Below, piece after piece: positions 1 through 9,343 of a DNA stretch of 64,000 bases. Under the pieces are notes generated by a model. That model was given only the letters and a program-made list of their open reading frames with translations. It was not told where the DNA came from and ran no database searches. Both the position numbers and the translations under genes were made by a program. This stretch comes from Candidatus Thiodiazotropha sp. (ex Monitilora ramsayi) (GTDB taxonomy: Bacteria > Pseudomonadota > Gammaproteobacteria > Chromatiales > Chromatiaceae): NCBI GenBank assembly GCA_025655595.1, contig JAHXIO010000010.1:62001-126000 (forward strand), read 5' to 3'. How positions within the stretch are numbered: the first letter of the stretch is position 1; every line of letters begins with the position of its first letter.

Positions 1-663
1 ACGTTCTCTGGCAATACTTCCCAGCACATAGGCGCACAACAGCAACTCCTGGAACCGCGTCAGTCCCCGGTACTCGATGCCGTGCACAAACAGGCTTGAA
101 CCGTCATCCCGCGTCACCTCACGTATATTGCGGATAACACCCATGACCTTGAGCAGGTCCTGTCCACCGCAGACCATGAGTGGATGGGTCACCTGGATTG
201 AGGTTCCCAGCTCCCCCAGTTTCTGTCTGTCCATCACGCGGGCGCCCGTGCTGCTGATGTCCGATATCAAAACAGGCCGCTGGTCTTCCGCCTCACCTTC
301 GCCTGACGTTATGTTGACGATCGCTTGAATTTCAGTGGCGACTCGCGGTGCATTCCTCACCACAGCGCTCTCCACGTCAGCAGGATAGGCCAGATGAAGA
401 TGGGGATAGGGTTTGGCTGAGGCGCTTAATACCCTGGCGACAAATCCGAACACATTGCTTCCGTGGAGCATGCGGACGGTAAAAGCCTGCCCCTCCCTCA
501 CAATAATCGGGTTGCCCTGTTTGCGTGGCGTGGTAATGATCAGACTCTGCCCAGGCAGATACCCCACCAGAGTGGCAGCAAAGCGATCCTGGTTCTCGCT
601 GGGCGGTGCAAATTGCAATTGCAGTAGATCACCAATCTGCAGCGTTTTGACAGTGTCTGTCAA
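1..663 (-). CDS. Flagellar brake / YcgR-like PilZ-domain protein (3' end off window)
   Basis: Reverse-strand reading gives LTDTVKTLQIGDLLQLQF...RNAPRVATEIQAIVNI...DISSTGARVMDRQKLGELG...; PilZ-type RxxxR and DxSxxG motifs; TTG start preceded by GGAG; runs off the left edge so absent from the ORF track. Confidence 0.75.
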   Translation of the reverse strand, partial: MTDTVKTLQIGDLLQLQFAPPSENQDRFAATLVGYLPGQSLIITTPRKQGNPIIVREGQAFTVRMLHGSNVFGFVARVLSASAKPYPHLHLAYPADVESAVVRNAPRVATEIQAIVNITSGEGEAEDQRPVLISDISSTGARVMDRQKLGELGTSIQVTHPLMVCGGQDLLKVMGVIRNIREVTRDDGSSLFVHGIEYRGLTRFQELLLCAYVLGSIARER

Positions 664-851
664 TGATATCTCCAATCCTTATCTGTTCAGGTCTCAGCTG
701 TGCGACTCTGTACAATTCTTATATGCTTAAGTTAATGGGATTCTATGTTTGAAACCGCATATCAACGGTGTGAATGATGCGAACTTTTTTCCGTTAAAAC
801 AAGTGCCTGTTAGGATAATCTAATAATACAGACACCAGACTAAGAAAAAAG

Positions 852-1571
852 ATGATTTTCCTGTTAGACGATGAGCCTGCTGCCCCCTTTCCGGATGTCA
901 CATTGGCCGAGCGAGAACCCAATGGTCTTCTCGCCGTCGGCGGTGATCTCTCGCCCCAGCGTCTAATCAACGCCTATATGCAGGGTATTTTTCCCTGGTT
1001 CAGCGAGGATGAACCGATTCTCTGGTGGTCTCCCGATCCCCGGACAATACTCTACCCAGAAAAGATAAGAATCAGTAGAAGCCTCCGCAAGACATTGAAA
1101 AAAAAGCAGTTTCAAGTCAGCTTTGACCAGGATTTCGCCGCTGTAATCGAAGGTTGTGCCGCCCCCCGGAACAACTCACCAGGTACCTGGCTGCTGCCGG
1201 AAATGATCGAGGCCTACCACCAGCAACATGCGCTGGGACTGGCCCACTCCGTGGAGGTCTGGCAGGATGGAAATCTCGTGGGCGGCCTCTATGGTATGGC
1301 TATAGGGGCGGTGTTTTTCGGTGAGTCGATGTTCAGCCTGGTACCAGACAGTTCCAAGATCGCCCTGGTGCATTTGAGCCGTTCACTCTCCGAGTGGGGA
1401 TTTAGAATGATCGATTGTCAGGTCTATACACAACACCTTGCCAGCCTGGGTGCCGAAGAGATTCCACGTCAGCGCTTTTGTCGCAATCTATCCGACTGGA
1501 CACGCCTGAAAGGTCGTGTGGGCAGCTGGTCCGAACGCCAAGCCGTCTACCCGGAGGCCGGTCCATGCTGA
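852..1571 (+). CDS. aat: Leucyl/phenylalanyl-tRNA--protein transferase
   Basis: Sequence FPDVTLAEREPNGLLAVGGDLSPQRLINAYMQGIFPWFSEDEPILWWSPDPR typical of Aat. Confidence 0.97.
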   Translation: MIFLLDDEPAAPFPDVTLAEREPNGLLAVGGDLSPQRLINAYMQGIFPWFSEDEPILWWSPDPRTILYPEKIRISRSLRKTLKKKQFQVSFDQDFAAVIEGCAAPRNNSPGTWLLPEMIEAYHQQHALGLAHSVEVWQDGNLVGGLYGMAIGAVFFGESMFSLVPDSSKIALVHLSRSLSEWGFRMIDCQVYTQHLASLGAEEIPRQRFCRNLSDWTRLKGRVGSWSERQAVYPEAGPC

Positions 1572-2296
1572 GTGGATCCGGATTCAGTCAGGACTCGGCC
1601 TATGCGCTCTATATCAGCCAGGCGCACGACTGTTCCTATCTCTCCGACAGGGAGGCCCGCAGCCTTTTCCTCGATCCATCCGCTAAAGTCACGGCAGAGA
1701 TCTACCAACAGTTGATAGACCGGGGATTTCGACGTAGCGGCTGCTATCTCTATCAACCGGCTTGTACAGCATGCAATGCCTGCGTATCACTTCGCATTCC
1801 AGTGGCTAAGTTCAGACCCTCTCGCAGCCAGCGTCGCAACTGGAAACACAATCTTCCCCTATATCAGGTCACGCCGGTAGCAGCCGAGTTTCAGGAAGCC
1901 CATTTTCAACTCTATAAACGCTATTTGATGCAACGCCATCCAGATGGCGCCATGAGCTGCAACAGCCCGGGACAGTACATCCAGTTTCTCACCTGTGACT
2001 GGTCAGAGACTCAGTTCATTGAGTTTCGCAGAGAGGGGAAGCTGGCAGCGGTTGCCGTCAGCGATATCCTGCCTAACGGCACCTCATCGATCTACACCTT
2101 CTACGATACCGATTACAGTCATGACGGACTGGGGGTATTCGCCCTGCTTTGGCAGATACACCACGCGCAAGCGCTTGGAAAAGAGTGGGTCTATCCCGGA
2201 TTTTGGGTCAAGGATTGCGCCAAAATGAATTACAAAACCCGCTTCCGCCCCTACGAGGCATGGACAGGCCACAACTGGGTCATGCCTCAGACCTGA
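1565..2296 (+). CDS. bpt: Aspartate/glutamate leucyltransferase (arginyltransferase family)
   Basis: CxxCxxC-type YQPACTACNACVSLRIPVAKFRPSRSQRRNWK motif; start ATG overlaps the aat stop (ATGCTGA). ORF track start at 1415 is too long. Confidence 0.95.
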   Translation: MLSGSGFSQDSAYALYISQAHDCSYLSDREARSLFLDPSAKVTAEIYQQLIDRGFRRSGCYLYQPACTACNACVSLRIPVAKFRPSRSQRRNWKHNLPLYQVTPVAAEFQEAHFQLYKRYLMQRHPDGAMSCNSPGQYIQFLTCDWSETQFIEFRREGKLAAVAVSDILPNGTSSIYTFYDTDYSHDGLGVFALLWQIHHAQALGKEWVYPGFWVKDCAKMNYKTRFRPYEAWTGHNWVMPQT

Positions 2297-2514
2297 TATC
2301 CGGCATCCGCCCATCAGCTGCACTGCGGGATATGCCCCACAAAATGTAGTGAAATCCCTCACTCACTCTGATCTTGAATTTTTTTTACAGATATTTCAAT
2401 AAGATAAATCTGGCCCGCCAATTGCTCTCTGTCGACAGGTAATCATTGATAGAAATCGATCTCTACGCAATGAACCCAACCGATAGACTTAAAATAAATT
2501 GGCGGTAGCATTGA

Positions 2515-4683
2515 ATGAAGTACCCTAAAACTAGAAAACAGCTGATTCTCAGCATTACTCTCCTCAACACTCTCATCCCCACATCCATCCTTGCTGAAGA
2601 AACAAGCACTGGCAACCTTGAGGAGACCTCTGACTACGACGTCATCAGTGTCACCGCAACCCGTATTGAACGAGGTACCAAAGAGGTCGCGGGTGCTATC
2701 GATGTGATCGACTCGGAACGCATCGAAAGCGAAAAGATGTTCAACATCAAGGATGCCATTCAAGGCACACCCGGCGTGCTCATCGACTCCAAGAACTCCG
2801 CATACGACAGTCGTTTGATCATTCGCGGCGCAGGGCAGAAAGCCAACTACGGCGTGCGTGAGATCATGGTGATTCGGGATGGTGTCCCCATGACCGATCC
2901 CGACAGTTTCTCACGCTTCGACTTTATCGATACCCAGGATATAGAGCGCATTGAAATCACCAAGGGTCCGGGTTCTCTTTACGGTGCCGGGTCATCCGGC
3001 GGCACCATTCAGATCATCTCCAAGTCAGTCTTCGATACCGACAGCAACCGGGTCAAGGTCGGTGCCGGTGAGTATGGTCAGTCCAATCTTCACGGTCGGG
3101 TTGCCGGCGACATCAACGACAGCAACGCCTTTTCCCTGACCGCCTCATATCGTAAGAGCGACAACGACTGGCGCGACTGGAATGAGTTTGAGTCGAGCCA
3201 GGTCAGTTTCAAACACGGGCTCCTGCTCGACAATGAGGCCACACTGGAATCGGAGCTGAGTTATCACAAAGCCGACCTGCAGATCCCCGGCTCAATGGAT
3301 GAAAACGACTTCGAGAGATACCTCGACAGCGGAGAACAACGCGACACCAGCAGCCAATGGCAGCACAGTGGGCGCTACTCCACCATCTGGTTCTTCAACT
3401 CCCGCTATGAGCAGGAGATCGGTGATCTGACACTCAAACCGCGCATCTACGCCAACTACTGGGATCACTACCATCCGGTTACCGGCGCCATCAACGACAA
3501 CCCGGGTACTATGGTCATCGGGACAGATTTGGAATTTGCCTACCAACATCATCTATGGGGGAAAAGTACACTGGTAAGCGGTATTACCGCACGCCGGGAT
3601 GAGACCAAAGATTCCAAGAAATTTGCCTATGCAGATCTGGAGACGAATCCCCCACCCCCTTGGAACCCGATGGGACCCGATACCATTGTTCGCACGCTCT
3701 CTGACCGTCCAGGTGATCTGCTGGAAGTGGAGGATGCGACCAACACCCTCTACGGTATATTTCTTCAGGAGACCTTGCGTCCCACGGAAAGGACAACATT
3801 GGATATCGGCTTCCGCTACGACCGTACCAGCTTCGATATCGACAATACCGCTTTCGGTGAATACGACTGGGGCAGCTCCAGTTACGTCTTTTTCCCTACA
3901 CCTGTCACCACTCTGACCGACAAGACCTTCAACCTTTTCTCTCCCAAACTGGGCATCACCTATGCCCTGAATGAGGTTTTCAATGTCTATGGTGTAGCCG
4001 CCCAATCCGGTCAAGTTCCCTCCGAGTCTGAGATTCAGGGTAATCCAAAGCTGGATGCAGCAACCGCCCGAAATATCGAGGTGGGCCTGAAGGGACGTTC
4101 CCGGGACTGGTCGCTGGATCTCTCCATCTACAACACAAGAGTTACCGATGAGATCGTCTCTGTGCTCAATCCCGATTTGACTACCGAGCATCAGAATGCC
4201 GGAAAGACATCCAAGAAGGGCGTGGAGATAAGCGGACGATACAACCTGACGAACCGGTTCTGGACTGAGGCTGGATTCGCCTACAGCGATTATACCTTCG
4301 AGGAATTCATTGAGTTGGTTCGCGCAGGTCCGGTGCAGATTCCGCACGACCGATCAGGCAACCGGCTACCATTTGTACCCAGACAGCAATACAGCCTCGG
4401 ATTGGGTTACAGCCACCCATCAGGCTTTAAGGCCGTAGTCCGCAGCAATAGCTGGGGAAGTTACTACATGGATAACGCCAACACGGAGAAATATGAGGGT
4501 TATGAGTTCCTCACCAACCTTATGTTGGGTTATTTCACCGGTCCCCATAGCCTGCAGTTGAATGTCTCGAACCTGTTTGACAAACGCTATGCCACTGAAG
4601 TGAAGAAAAGTACCAATGGTGACAAGACTTACTCCGCAGGCGCCCCCCGCACTGCCATGCTGAGCTATGCCTACAGCTTTTAA
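2515..4683 (+). CDS. TonB-dependent outer-membrane receptor
   Basis: Signal peptide, plug domain (DVISVTATRIERGTKEVAGAIDVID...RIEITKGPGSLYGAGSSGGTIQI), C-terminal beta-barrel ending in aromatic YAYSF. Confidence 0.95.
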   Translation: MKYPKTRKQLILSITLLNTLIPTSILAEETSTGNLEETSDYDVISVTATRIERGTKEVAGAIDVIDSERIESEKMFNIKDAIQGTPGVLIDSKNSAYDSRLIIRGAGQKANYGVREIMVIRDGVPMTDPDSFSRFDFIDTQDIERIEITKGPGSLYGAGSSGGTIQIISKSVFDTDSNRVKVGAGEYGQSNLHGRVAGDINDSNAFSLTASYRKSDNDWRDWNEFESSQVSFKHGLLLDNEATLESELSYHKADLQIPGSMDENDFERYLDSGEQRDTSSQWQHSGRYSTIWFFNSRYEQEIGDLTLKPRIYANYWDHYHPVTGAINDNPGTMVIGTDLEFAYQHHLWGKSTLVSGITARRDETKDSKKFAYADLETNPPPPWNPMGPDTIVRTLSDRPGDLLEVEDATNTLYGIFLQETLRPTERTTLDIGFRYDRTSFDIDNTAFGEYDWGSSSYVFFPTPVTTLTDKTFNLFSPKLGITYALNEVFNVYGVAAQSGQVPSESEIQGNPKLDAATARNIEVGLKGRSRDWSLDLSIYNTRVTDEIVSVLNPDLTTEHQNAGKTSKKGVEISGRYNLTNRFWTEAGFAYSDYTFEEFIELVRAGPVQIPHDRSGNRLPFVPRQQYSLGLGYSHPSGFKAVVRSNSWGSYYMDNANTEKYEGYEFLTNLMLGYFTGPHSLQLNVSNLFDKRYATEVKKSTNGDKTYSAGAPRTAMLSYAYSF

Positions 4684-4692
4684 GGATCTCCT

Positions 4693-5496
4693 ATGAATAG
4701 ACATATGCCTATACCGATACTGGCCGTCTCTATGCTATTGACTCTCCCGGTTGCTCTGGGCGCTGTAGAGACGGGCACTCAAGCGAGTGAGCCACAACCC
4801 CAAGCACACAACAATCACCGAGGGCCGAAGCAACTCGTACTGGAAAATGGCCTTGGCGCCAAGGTCACCTTATGGAAACCGGATCTTACCACCCAGCCTG
4901 TCACCCCTGAGCACGGCATGTTCACCATGCCCAAGACCGGCATGGACAATTACCACGCCGTTATCGCCGAAAGAGATTGGGGTAACTTGAAAGAGACGGT
5001 CATCCGGTACGAATATCAGTTCGGCAAACCAAGCAAGCGTAGCCCGAGCGAACTGGCCGGGACGGTCAAGACCGACTTTGAGATCATTCCCGACCCGATT
5101 CCCCGCGAACACTATCGGTACCACTCAAACGAAACCTGGGGCTTCTTGCTTCGTCTGCACGGCGAACCCGCCCAGAACATCCCGGTTAGCTTCGAAAGTG
5201 AGAACGGCAGCCAAATGAAGTCCGTGACCGATGAGAGAGGGTATGTATCATTCAGATTACCGGATGATTTCCCCGATATTGTTCCCGGAGAACGGGATCG
5301 ACGCAGTGCAGGATTCACAATCACTGCGGAAACTGAGAATGCCGGAATCACCTATCAAACCATGCTCACTGCTGACTACAGGGTCGCCCCTGAGCATTGG
5401 CAGTCGACTCAATTAGGGTTGCTCGTTGCAGGCATAGGTCTCATCACAGGCGGTTTAATCGGTAGAGTAAAGCTGCAGGGGGGTAAGAAAAAATGA
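4693..5496 (+). CDS. Secreted/membrane-anchored protein with Ig-like/DUF4198-like region and C-terminal TM
   Basis: Signal peptide, PVSFESENGSQMKSVTDERGYVSFRLPD carboxypeptidase-regulatory-like strand pattern, C-terminal hydrophobic helix; overlaps next gene. Confidence 0.6.
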   Translation: MNRHMPIPILAVSMLLTLPVALGAVETGTQASEPQPQAHNNHRGPKQLVLENGLGAKVTLWKPDLTTQPVTPEHGMFTMPKTGMDNYHAVIAERDWGNLKETVIRYEYQFGKPSKRSPSELAGTVKTDFEIIPDPIPREHYRYHSNETWGFLLRLHGEPAQNIPVSFESENGSQMKSVTDERGYVSFRLPDDFPDIVPGERDRRSAGFTITAETENAGITYQTMLTADYRVAPEHWQSTQLGLLVAGIGLITGGLIGRVKLQGGKKK

Positions 5497-6548
5497 GCAG
5501 TATCGCCAACCTCAGCGTCATCCGAAAACTGGTTCAGATCGCCACCTTCGTCTTCTTTGTTTATGGTGGTCTCATTACCGGTTACTACCTCGAAGACAAG
5601 ATCAGTAACGCCCTGCCTGCATTGAGCTGCGCCTACGATAAAAATGGAGCCGACCTCTGCACACTGATCCCCATTCAGCACCAGATGGATCATCGATTGG
5701 GTGAAGCCATTGCCAAAGGCGGTAACCTGATGATGGGCATCATGCCCACGCTCATCACATTGGGAACCTTCCTGCTGTTCTTCGTCTTTCTCAACAAGGC
5801 ATTCTGCGGCTGGGTCTGCCCTCTGGGCACCTTCCAGGAATTTCTGCACATGATTGGCCAAAAGATTGGCCTTAACCGAAGGGAGTCGCTGGATAACGGT
5901 CTGGTCAATCGAATTCGCCCGGTGAAATGGTTCATCCTGCTGGTACTGGTCTTTGGTTTTCCCCTCCTGACCGGTATGGGTATGGTGAACCACGATCTGG
6001 GCGATCCCTTCTGCCGCATCTGTCCCAGCCGGATACTCACCACACTGGCCACCGGCGACAGTTCGCAGGTTTTCGTGGACACTGCCAACTCCACCACCAT
6101 CTTTTTCTCTCTGCTGGCCGATTTTCTTTTCGGCTTGATGGTGGCACTGGCTCTCACAGTCAGACAACCTTTCTGTCGCATCTGCCCCATGCTGGCGATG
6201 CATGCGATATTTCGCAAAATCGGCCTGCTCAAACTGGTGAAAAGCGGTACTCCCAGATGTGACCGCTGCGGCCTCTGCGCCAAGGCATGTCCAATGGACA
6301 TCCGTGAAATCCATACCGATATGGAGCGACGGGATGTGACCTTTGAGGACTGTACCCTCTGTGGCCGGTGTGTCGAATTTTGTCCCGACAAGGACGTTCT
6401 GAAGCTGAAATACACCTTTTTTCCTGTCTTCACTTCGAGTCCGGAGTATTTTAAATCCCGTAAAAAAGCGCAGACAAAATGGGAAAAAGCCAACCTCATC
6501 GACTGGCTGAAGAAAGGGAGAGGCAAACCTCAGGTAGAAAACCCATGA
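5493..6548 (+). CDS. NapH/CcoG/FtrD-type membrane polyferredoxin (4Fe-4S)
   Basis: Multiple TM helices, CGWVCPLGTFQEF, FCRICPSR, FCRICPML, and two 4Fe-4S motifs CDRCGLCAKACPM and CTLCGRCVEFCP. Confidence 0.88.
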   Translation: MSSIANLSVIRKLVQIATFVFFVYGGLITGYYLEDKISNALPALSCAYDKNGADLCTLIPIQHQMDHRLGEAIAKGGNLMMGIMPTLITLGTFLLFFVFLNKAFCGWVCPLGTFQEFLHMIGQKIGLNRRESLDNGLVNRIRPVKWFILLVLVFGFPLLTGMGMVNHDLGDPFCRICPSRILTTLATGDSSQVFVDTANSTTIFFSLLADFLFGLMVALALTVRQPFCRICPMLAMHAIFRKIGLLKLVKSGTPRCDRCGLCAKACPMDIREIHTDMERRDVTFEDCTLCGRCVEFCPDKDVLKLKYTFFPVFTSSPEYFKSRKKAQTKWEKANLIDWLKKGRGKPQVENP

Positions 6549-7255
6549 TGCCTATCGAACCCGTCGCCCTGAGCTTCGGTGCTGCCCTCCTGCTGGGCCT
6601 GGGTTATGGCAGCGGGCCCTGCAATATCGCATGCCTGCCCTATCTCGGTCCGGTATTTGCGGCAACCGGAGGTGGTATCCAGGGTGCCTGGCGCACATTA
6701 CTACCCTTCACAATGGGCCGTCTCAGCGGCTACACCCTGCTGGGGGGACTGGCAGGTGGGCTCGGCCTGCTGATCGAGGATTGGTTGGCGTCGCCCTGGG
6801 TACACTGGCTGTTGGGTGCGGCGACACTGATGGTCGGCCTTTCGATCTTAGTCCGTCGCAACCAATCGACCTGCACGGCAGCTTGCGGACAAACAGCTTC
6901 AGTGACCCTGGAAACCGGACCAGGTGAGCCTGCAACATCGACACGACAGAAGATGCTGCCGGGAGGGCTCTACCTGATGGGCTTCGGCATGGCACTCAAT
7001 CCATGCGCTCCCCTGATGACCGTCGTACTTGCATCGGCCACCAGTGCCAGTATGATCAGCGGCATCTCATTGGGGGCCGGTTTCGCATTGGGCGCCGTCT
7101 TTGTGCCGACAATCGTCTTTGCTTTCGGTGTGGCGCATTTCGGACAGCAGATAAGGCACCATTTGTCGCGACACCGTATCGCCCTGGAAAATACCAGCAT
7201 CGCATTGCTGATGATGACCGGCGCAGCCACTGCGCTGGGATGGATAACGCCATGA
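6545..7255 (+). CDS. SafE/CcdA-like cytochrome-biogenesis-type transmembrane protein
   Basis: GYGSGPCNIACLPYLGPVFAATGG and GMALNPCAPLMTVVLAS motifs, six-TM-like hydrophobicity; start at ATGATGCC overlapping previous stop. Confidence 0.75.
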   Translation: MMPIEPVALSFGAALLLGLGYGSGPCNIACLPYLGPVFAATGGGIQGAWRTLLPFTMGRLSGYTLLGGLAGGLGLLIEDWLASPWVHWLLGAATLMVGLSILVRRNQSTCTAACGQTASVTLETGPGEPATSTRQKMLPGGLYLMGFGMALNPCAPLMTVVLASATSASMISGISLGAGFALGAVFVPTIVFAFGVAHFGQQIRHHLSRHRIALENTSIALLMMTGAATALGWITP

Positions 7256-7911
7256 ACATTGCAGAACTATTTGCCAAAGGGGGTCCAGTCGTTTGGATTC
7301 TCGCCGCCTACTCCTCGATCGGTCTCGCGATCGTACTGGAAAGAAATATCCTCTTTCTGCGTTTGCGGCAGCTGCCCAAGCAGTGGCTCGGTAAGTTGGA
7401 TCGATTACTGGAGCAAAAGGACGCTTCCGACCTTGTGGGGCAACTGAAGGGACCTGAAGCACGCATCATTCAGGCTGTCGTTGAGGCCGACCGAGACGGT
7501 GTCAAGGACTTGCAGGGGGTAGGACAGCGTATCCGTTCCCAGGAGATTCAGCGTATGGAATTCGGCCTGCGAACCCTTGGCATTCTGGGCAATACTGCAC
7601 CACTCCTCGGCCTGCTGGGTACGATTACCGGAATGATCAAAGCATTCATGGTCATTGAGCAGGCTGGAGGCAAGGTGGATGCCCAGGCATTGGCCGGCGG
7701 CATCTGGGAGGCCATGATTACCACCGGTGTCGGTCTCGCCGTAGCCATTCCGCTTCTGCTTTTACTGCATTTCCTCGAAGGCAGTGTCGAGCGACGAGCC
7801 CAATCGATGAGCCGGTGCATTGCCCTGCTGCTGGAACGCCGCTCCAGTTCAAATAGTGAAGAGCAAGCCGATCAGCCCCACAGCTGGGAACAAGTCACCG
7901 ATGGCGTCTGA
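7252..7911 (+). CDS. exbB: ExbB/MotA/TolQ proton channel family protein
   Basis: MNIAELFAKGGPVVWILAAYSSIGLAIVLERN...LGILGNTAPLLGLLGTITGMIKAF typical ExbB. Confidence 0.92.
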   Translation: MNIAELFAKGGPVVWILAAYSSIGLAIVLERNILFLRLRQLPKQWLGKLDRLLEQKDASDLVGQLKGPEARIIQAVVEADRDGVKDLQGVGQRIRSQEIQRMEFGLRTLGILGNTAPLLGLLGTITGMIKAFMVIEQAGGKVDAQALAGGIWEAMITTGVGLAVAIPLLLLLHFLEGSVERRAQSMSRCIALLLERRSSSNSEEQADQPHSWEQVTDGV

Positions 7912-8302
7912 ACGTAGACGACACTCGTCGATGGTGCTCAATCTGACACCTCTGATCGACATTGTCTTCCTGCTACTGGTCTTTTTCATGCTAACGGCTC
8001 ACTTCATCGAAGATGAGGCGATTCCAATAGACCTGCCGGAGGCGGCAAACAGCGCGGTCAGTGAAGAGAAGGGATTTGTCGAGATCTCCATGACACCGGA
8101 TGGTCAGCTGCGGGTGGATGGCCATCCTGTCGAAATTGAGGAGCTGGAAGAGTCTCTGAGGGGTGCTCTGCACGCTCCCGAGAAACGATTTGTCCGATTA
8201 AAGGGAGACCATAAGGCGCAATTTGGTCTTGGCGTAAAAATAATCGACGCCGCCAGGGCTGCCGGCGCTGAATCATTGGATATTCTGACTGAAAGACCAT
8301 GA
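7901..8302 (+). CDS. exbD: ExbD/TolR biopolymer transport protein
   Basis: MVLNLTPLIDIVFLLLVFFMLTAHF motif; likely ATG at 7901 overlapping exbB stop. Confidence 0.92.
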   Translation: MASERRRHSSMVLNLTPLIDIVFLLLVFFMLTAHFIEDEAIPIDLPEAANSAVSEEKGFVEISMTPDGQLRVDGHPVEIEELEESLRGALHAPEKRFVRLKGDHKAQFGLGVKIIDAARAAGAESLDILTERP

Positions 8303-8997
8303 ACCGGTGGGATGTTAGCTGGCGAATGACAGCCATCGTCGTTTCGTTGTCATTGCATCTCCTGGTGGCTGTCAAATGGTCAGATCGCATCCTGGTCTCA
8401 GCAGCGGAGAATGAGAAAAATCAAAAGCCACTTTTTGTACAACTTAATTTCCCACAACCCAAACCGGAGAGTGTGATGCCGGTGGTTGAGCCACCGCCAC
8501 CAGTCGTTGAAAAGAAACTCGAGCCTAAACCCATACCTAAACCGAAGCCTAAGCCTAAGCCCAAACCGAAGCCGAAACCCAAGCCGAAGCCTGTTATCCA
8601 ACCCAAGCCGGAACCGCCACCCCAGGTTACGCCTGAGGAGGAACCGGAGATCATAGAAGAGGTCGTCGCCAGTACACCCCCACCACCACCGCCCAGCAGC
8701 ATGCAGACGGACCGGATTCGTGAGGAATATCTAGCCAGACTGATGGCCAAGATCGAAAAAAACAAGTTCTATCCTACGATAGCAAGACGCAGACAACTTC
8801 AGGGCAGGATCCGTGTTCGCTTCACACTGGGCTGCGATGGCAAAGTGGAAGGACTGGATGTCAGTGGAAAGCACAATCTACTCCGTAAAGCGGCCAGTAA
8901 AGCAGTCGAGGCCTCTCTTCCGCTACCCAGTTTACCGCCTGAGATCGACTGCCCTATGCTGGTCGACTATGCAATGGCCTATACGCTTGAAAAATAG
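8299..8997 (+). CDS. tonB: TonB family energy transducer
   Basis: N-terminal TM, Pro/Lys-rich (KP)n spacer, C-terminal [26 protein letters not shown] domain. Confidence 0.92.
   Translation: MNRWDVSWRMTAIVVSLSLHLLVAVKWSDRILVSAAENEKNQKPLFVQLNFPQPKPESVMPVVEPPPPVVEKKLEPKPIPKPKPKPKPKPKPKPKPKPVIQPKPEPPPQVTPEEEPEIIEEVVASTPPPPPPSSMQTDRIREEYLARLMAKIEKNKFYPTIARRRQLQGRIRVRFTLGCDGKVEGLDVSGKHNLLRKAASKAVEASLPLPSLPPEIDCPMLVDYAMAYTLEK
8524..8616 (+). repeat. Imperfect tandem repeat encoding Lys-Pro spacer of TonB
   Basis: Degenerate 6-bp units (aarccn) encoding [28 protein letters not shown]. Confidence 0.85.
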
Positions 8998-9021
8998 TGG
9001 CCATCTACTGAATGCAAAAAC

Positions 9022-9049
9022 TTGCCATATGGATAAATATGCTGATAAT
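9022..9049 (+). promoter_or_regulatory. Candidate sigma70 promoter for infA
   Basis: TTGCCA - 16 nt - GATAAT upstream of infA. Confidence 0.4.
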
Positions 9050-9118
9050 GGCGCTCTTCAGCATTCTAGCTGTGGTACACTTGTCTGCTGTTTTGGCGCG
9101 AATCAGGAATTAAACTCT

Positions 9119-9337
9119 ATGGCAAAAGAAGATTTTATTGAAATGGAAGGGACAGTGGTTGAGACCCTGCCGAACACCATGTTCCGTGTGGAGCTGGAAA
9201 ACGGCCATGTGGTCACCGCCCATATCTCAGGAAAGATGCGTAAGCACTACATTCGCATCCTCACCGGCGACAAAGTCACTGTACAACTGACGCCTTATGA
9301 TCTGACCAAAGGCCGCATCACCTACCGGGCCCGATAA
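9119..9337 (+). CDS. infA: Translation initiation factor IF-1
   Basis: [72 protein letters not shown]. Confidence 0.98.
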   Translation: MAKEDFIEMEGTVVETLPNTMFRVELENGHVVTAHISGKMRKHYIRILTGDKVTVQLTPYDLTKGRITYRAR

Positions 9338-9343
9338 CTCCCT

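Noticed and set aside
2429-2460. Possible Fur-like box (ATTGATAGAAATC region) before the TonB receptor
   Set aside because: Match to the 19-bp Fur consensus is too poor to claim; needs a motif scan.
3553-4347. 264-aa minus-strand ORF opposite the TonB receptor
   Set aside because: Lies entirely antisense to a clearly coding gene; low-complexity, no recognisable domain; shadow ORF.
5409-6314. 301-aa minus-strand ORF (and 5690..6526) opposite the polyferredoxin gene
   Set aside because: Gln/His/Glu-rich translation with no family features; antisense shadow of a well-supported 4Fe-4S protein.
7003-7911. 302-aa version of ExbB from the ORF track
   Set aside because: The N-terminal ~83 residues overlap the SafE-like gene in another frame; the real start is ATG at 7252.
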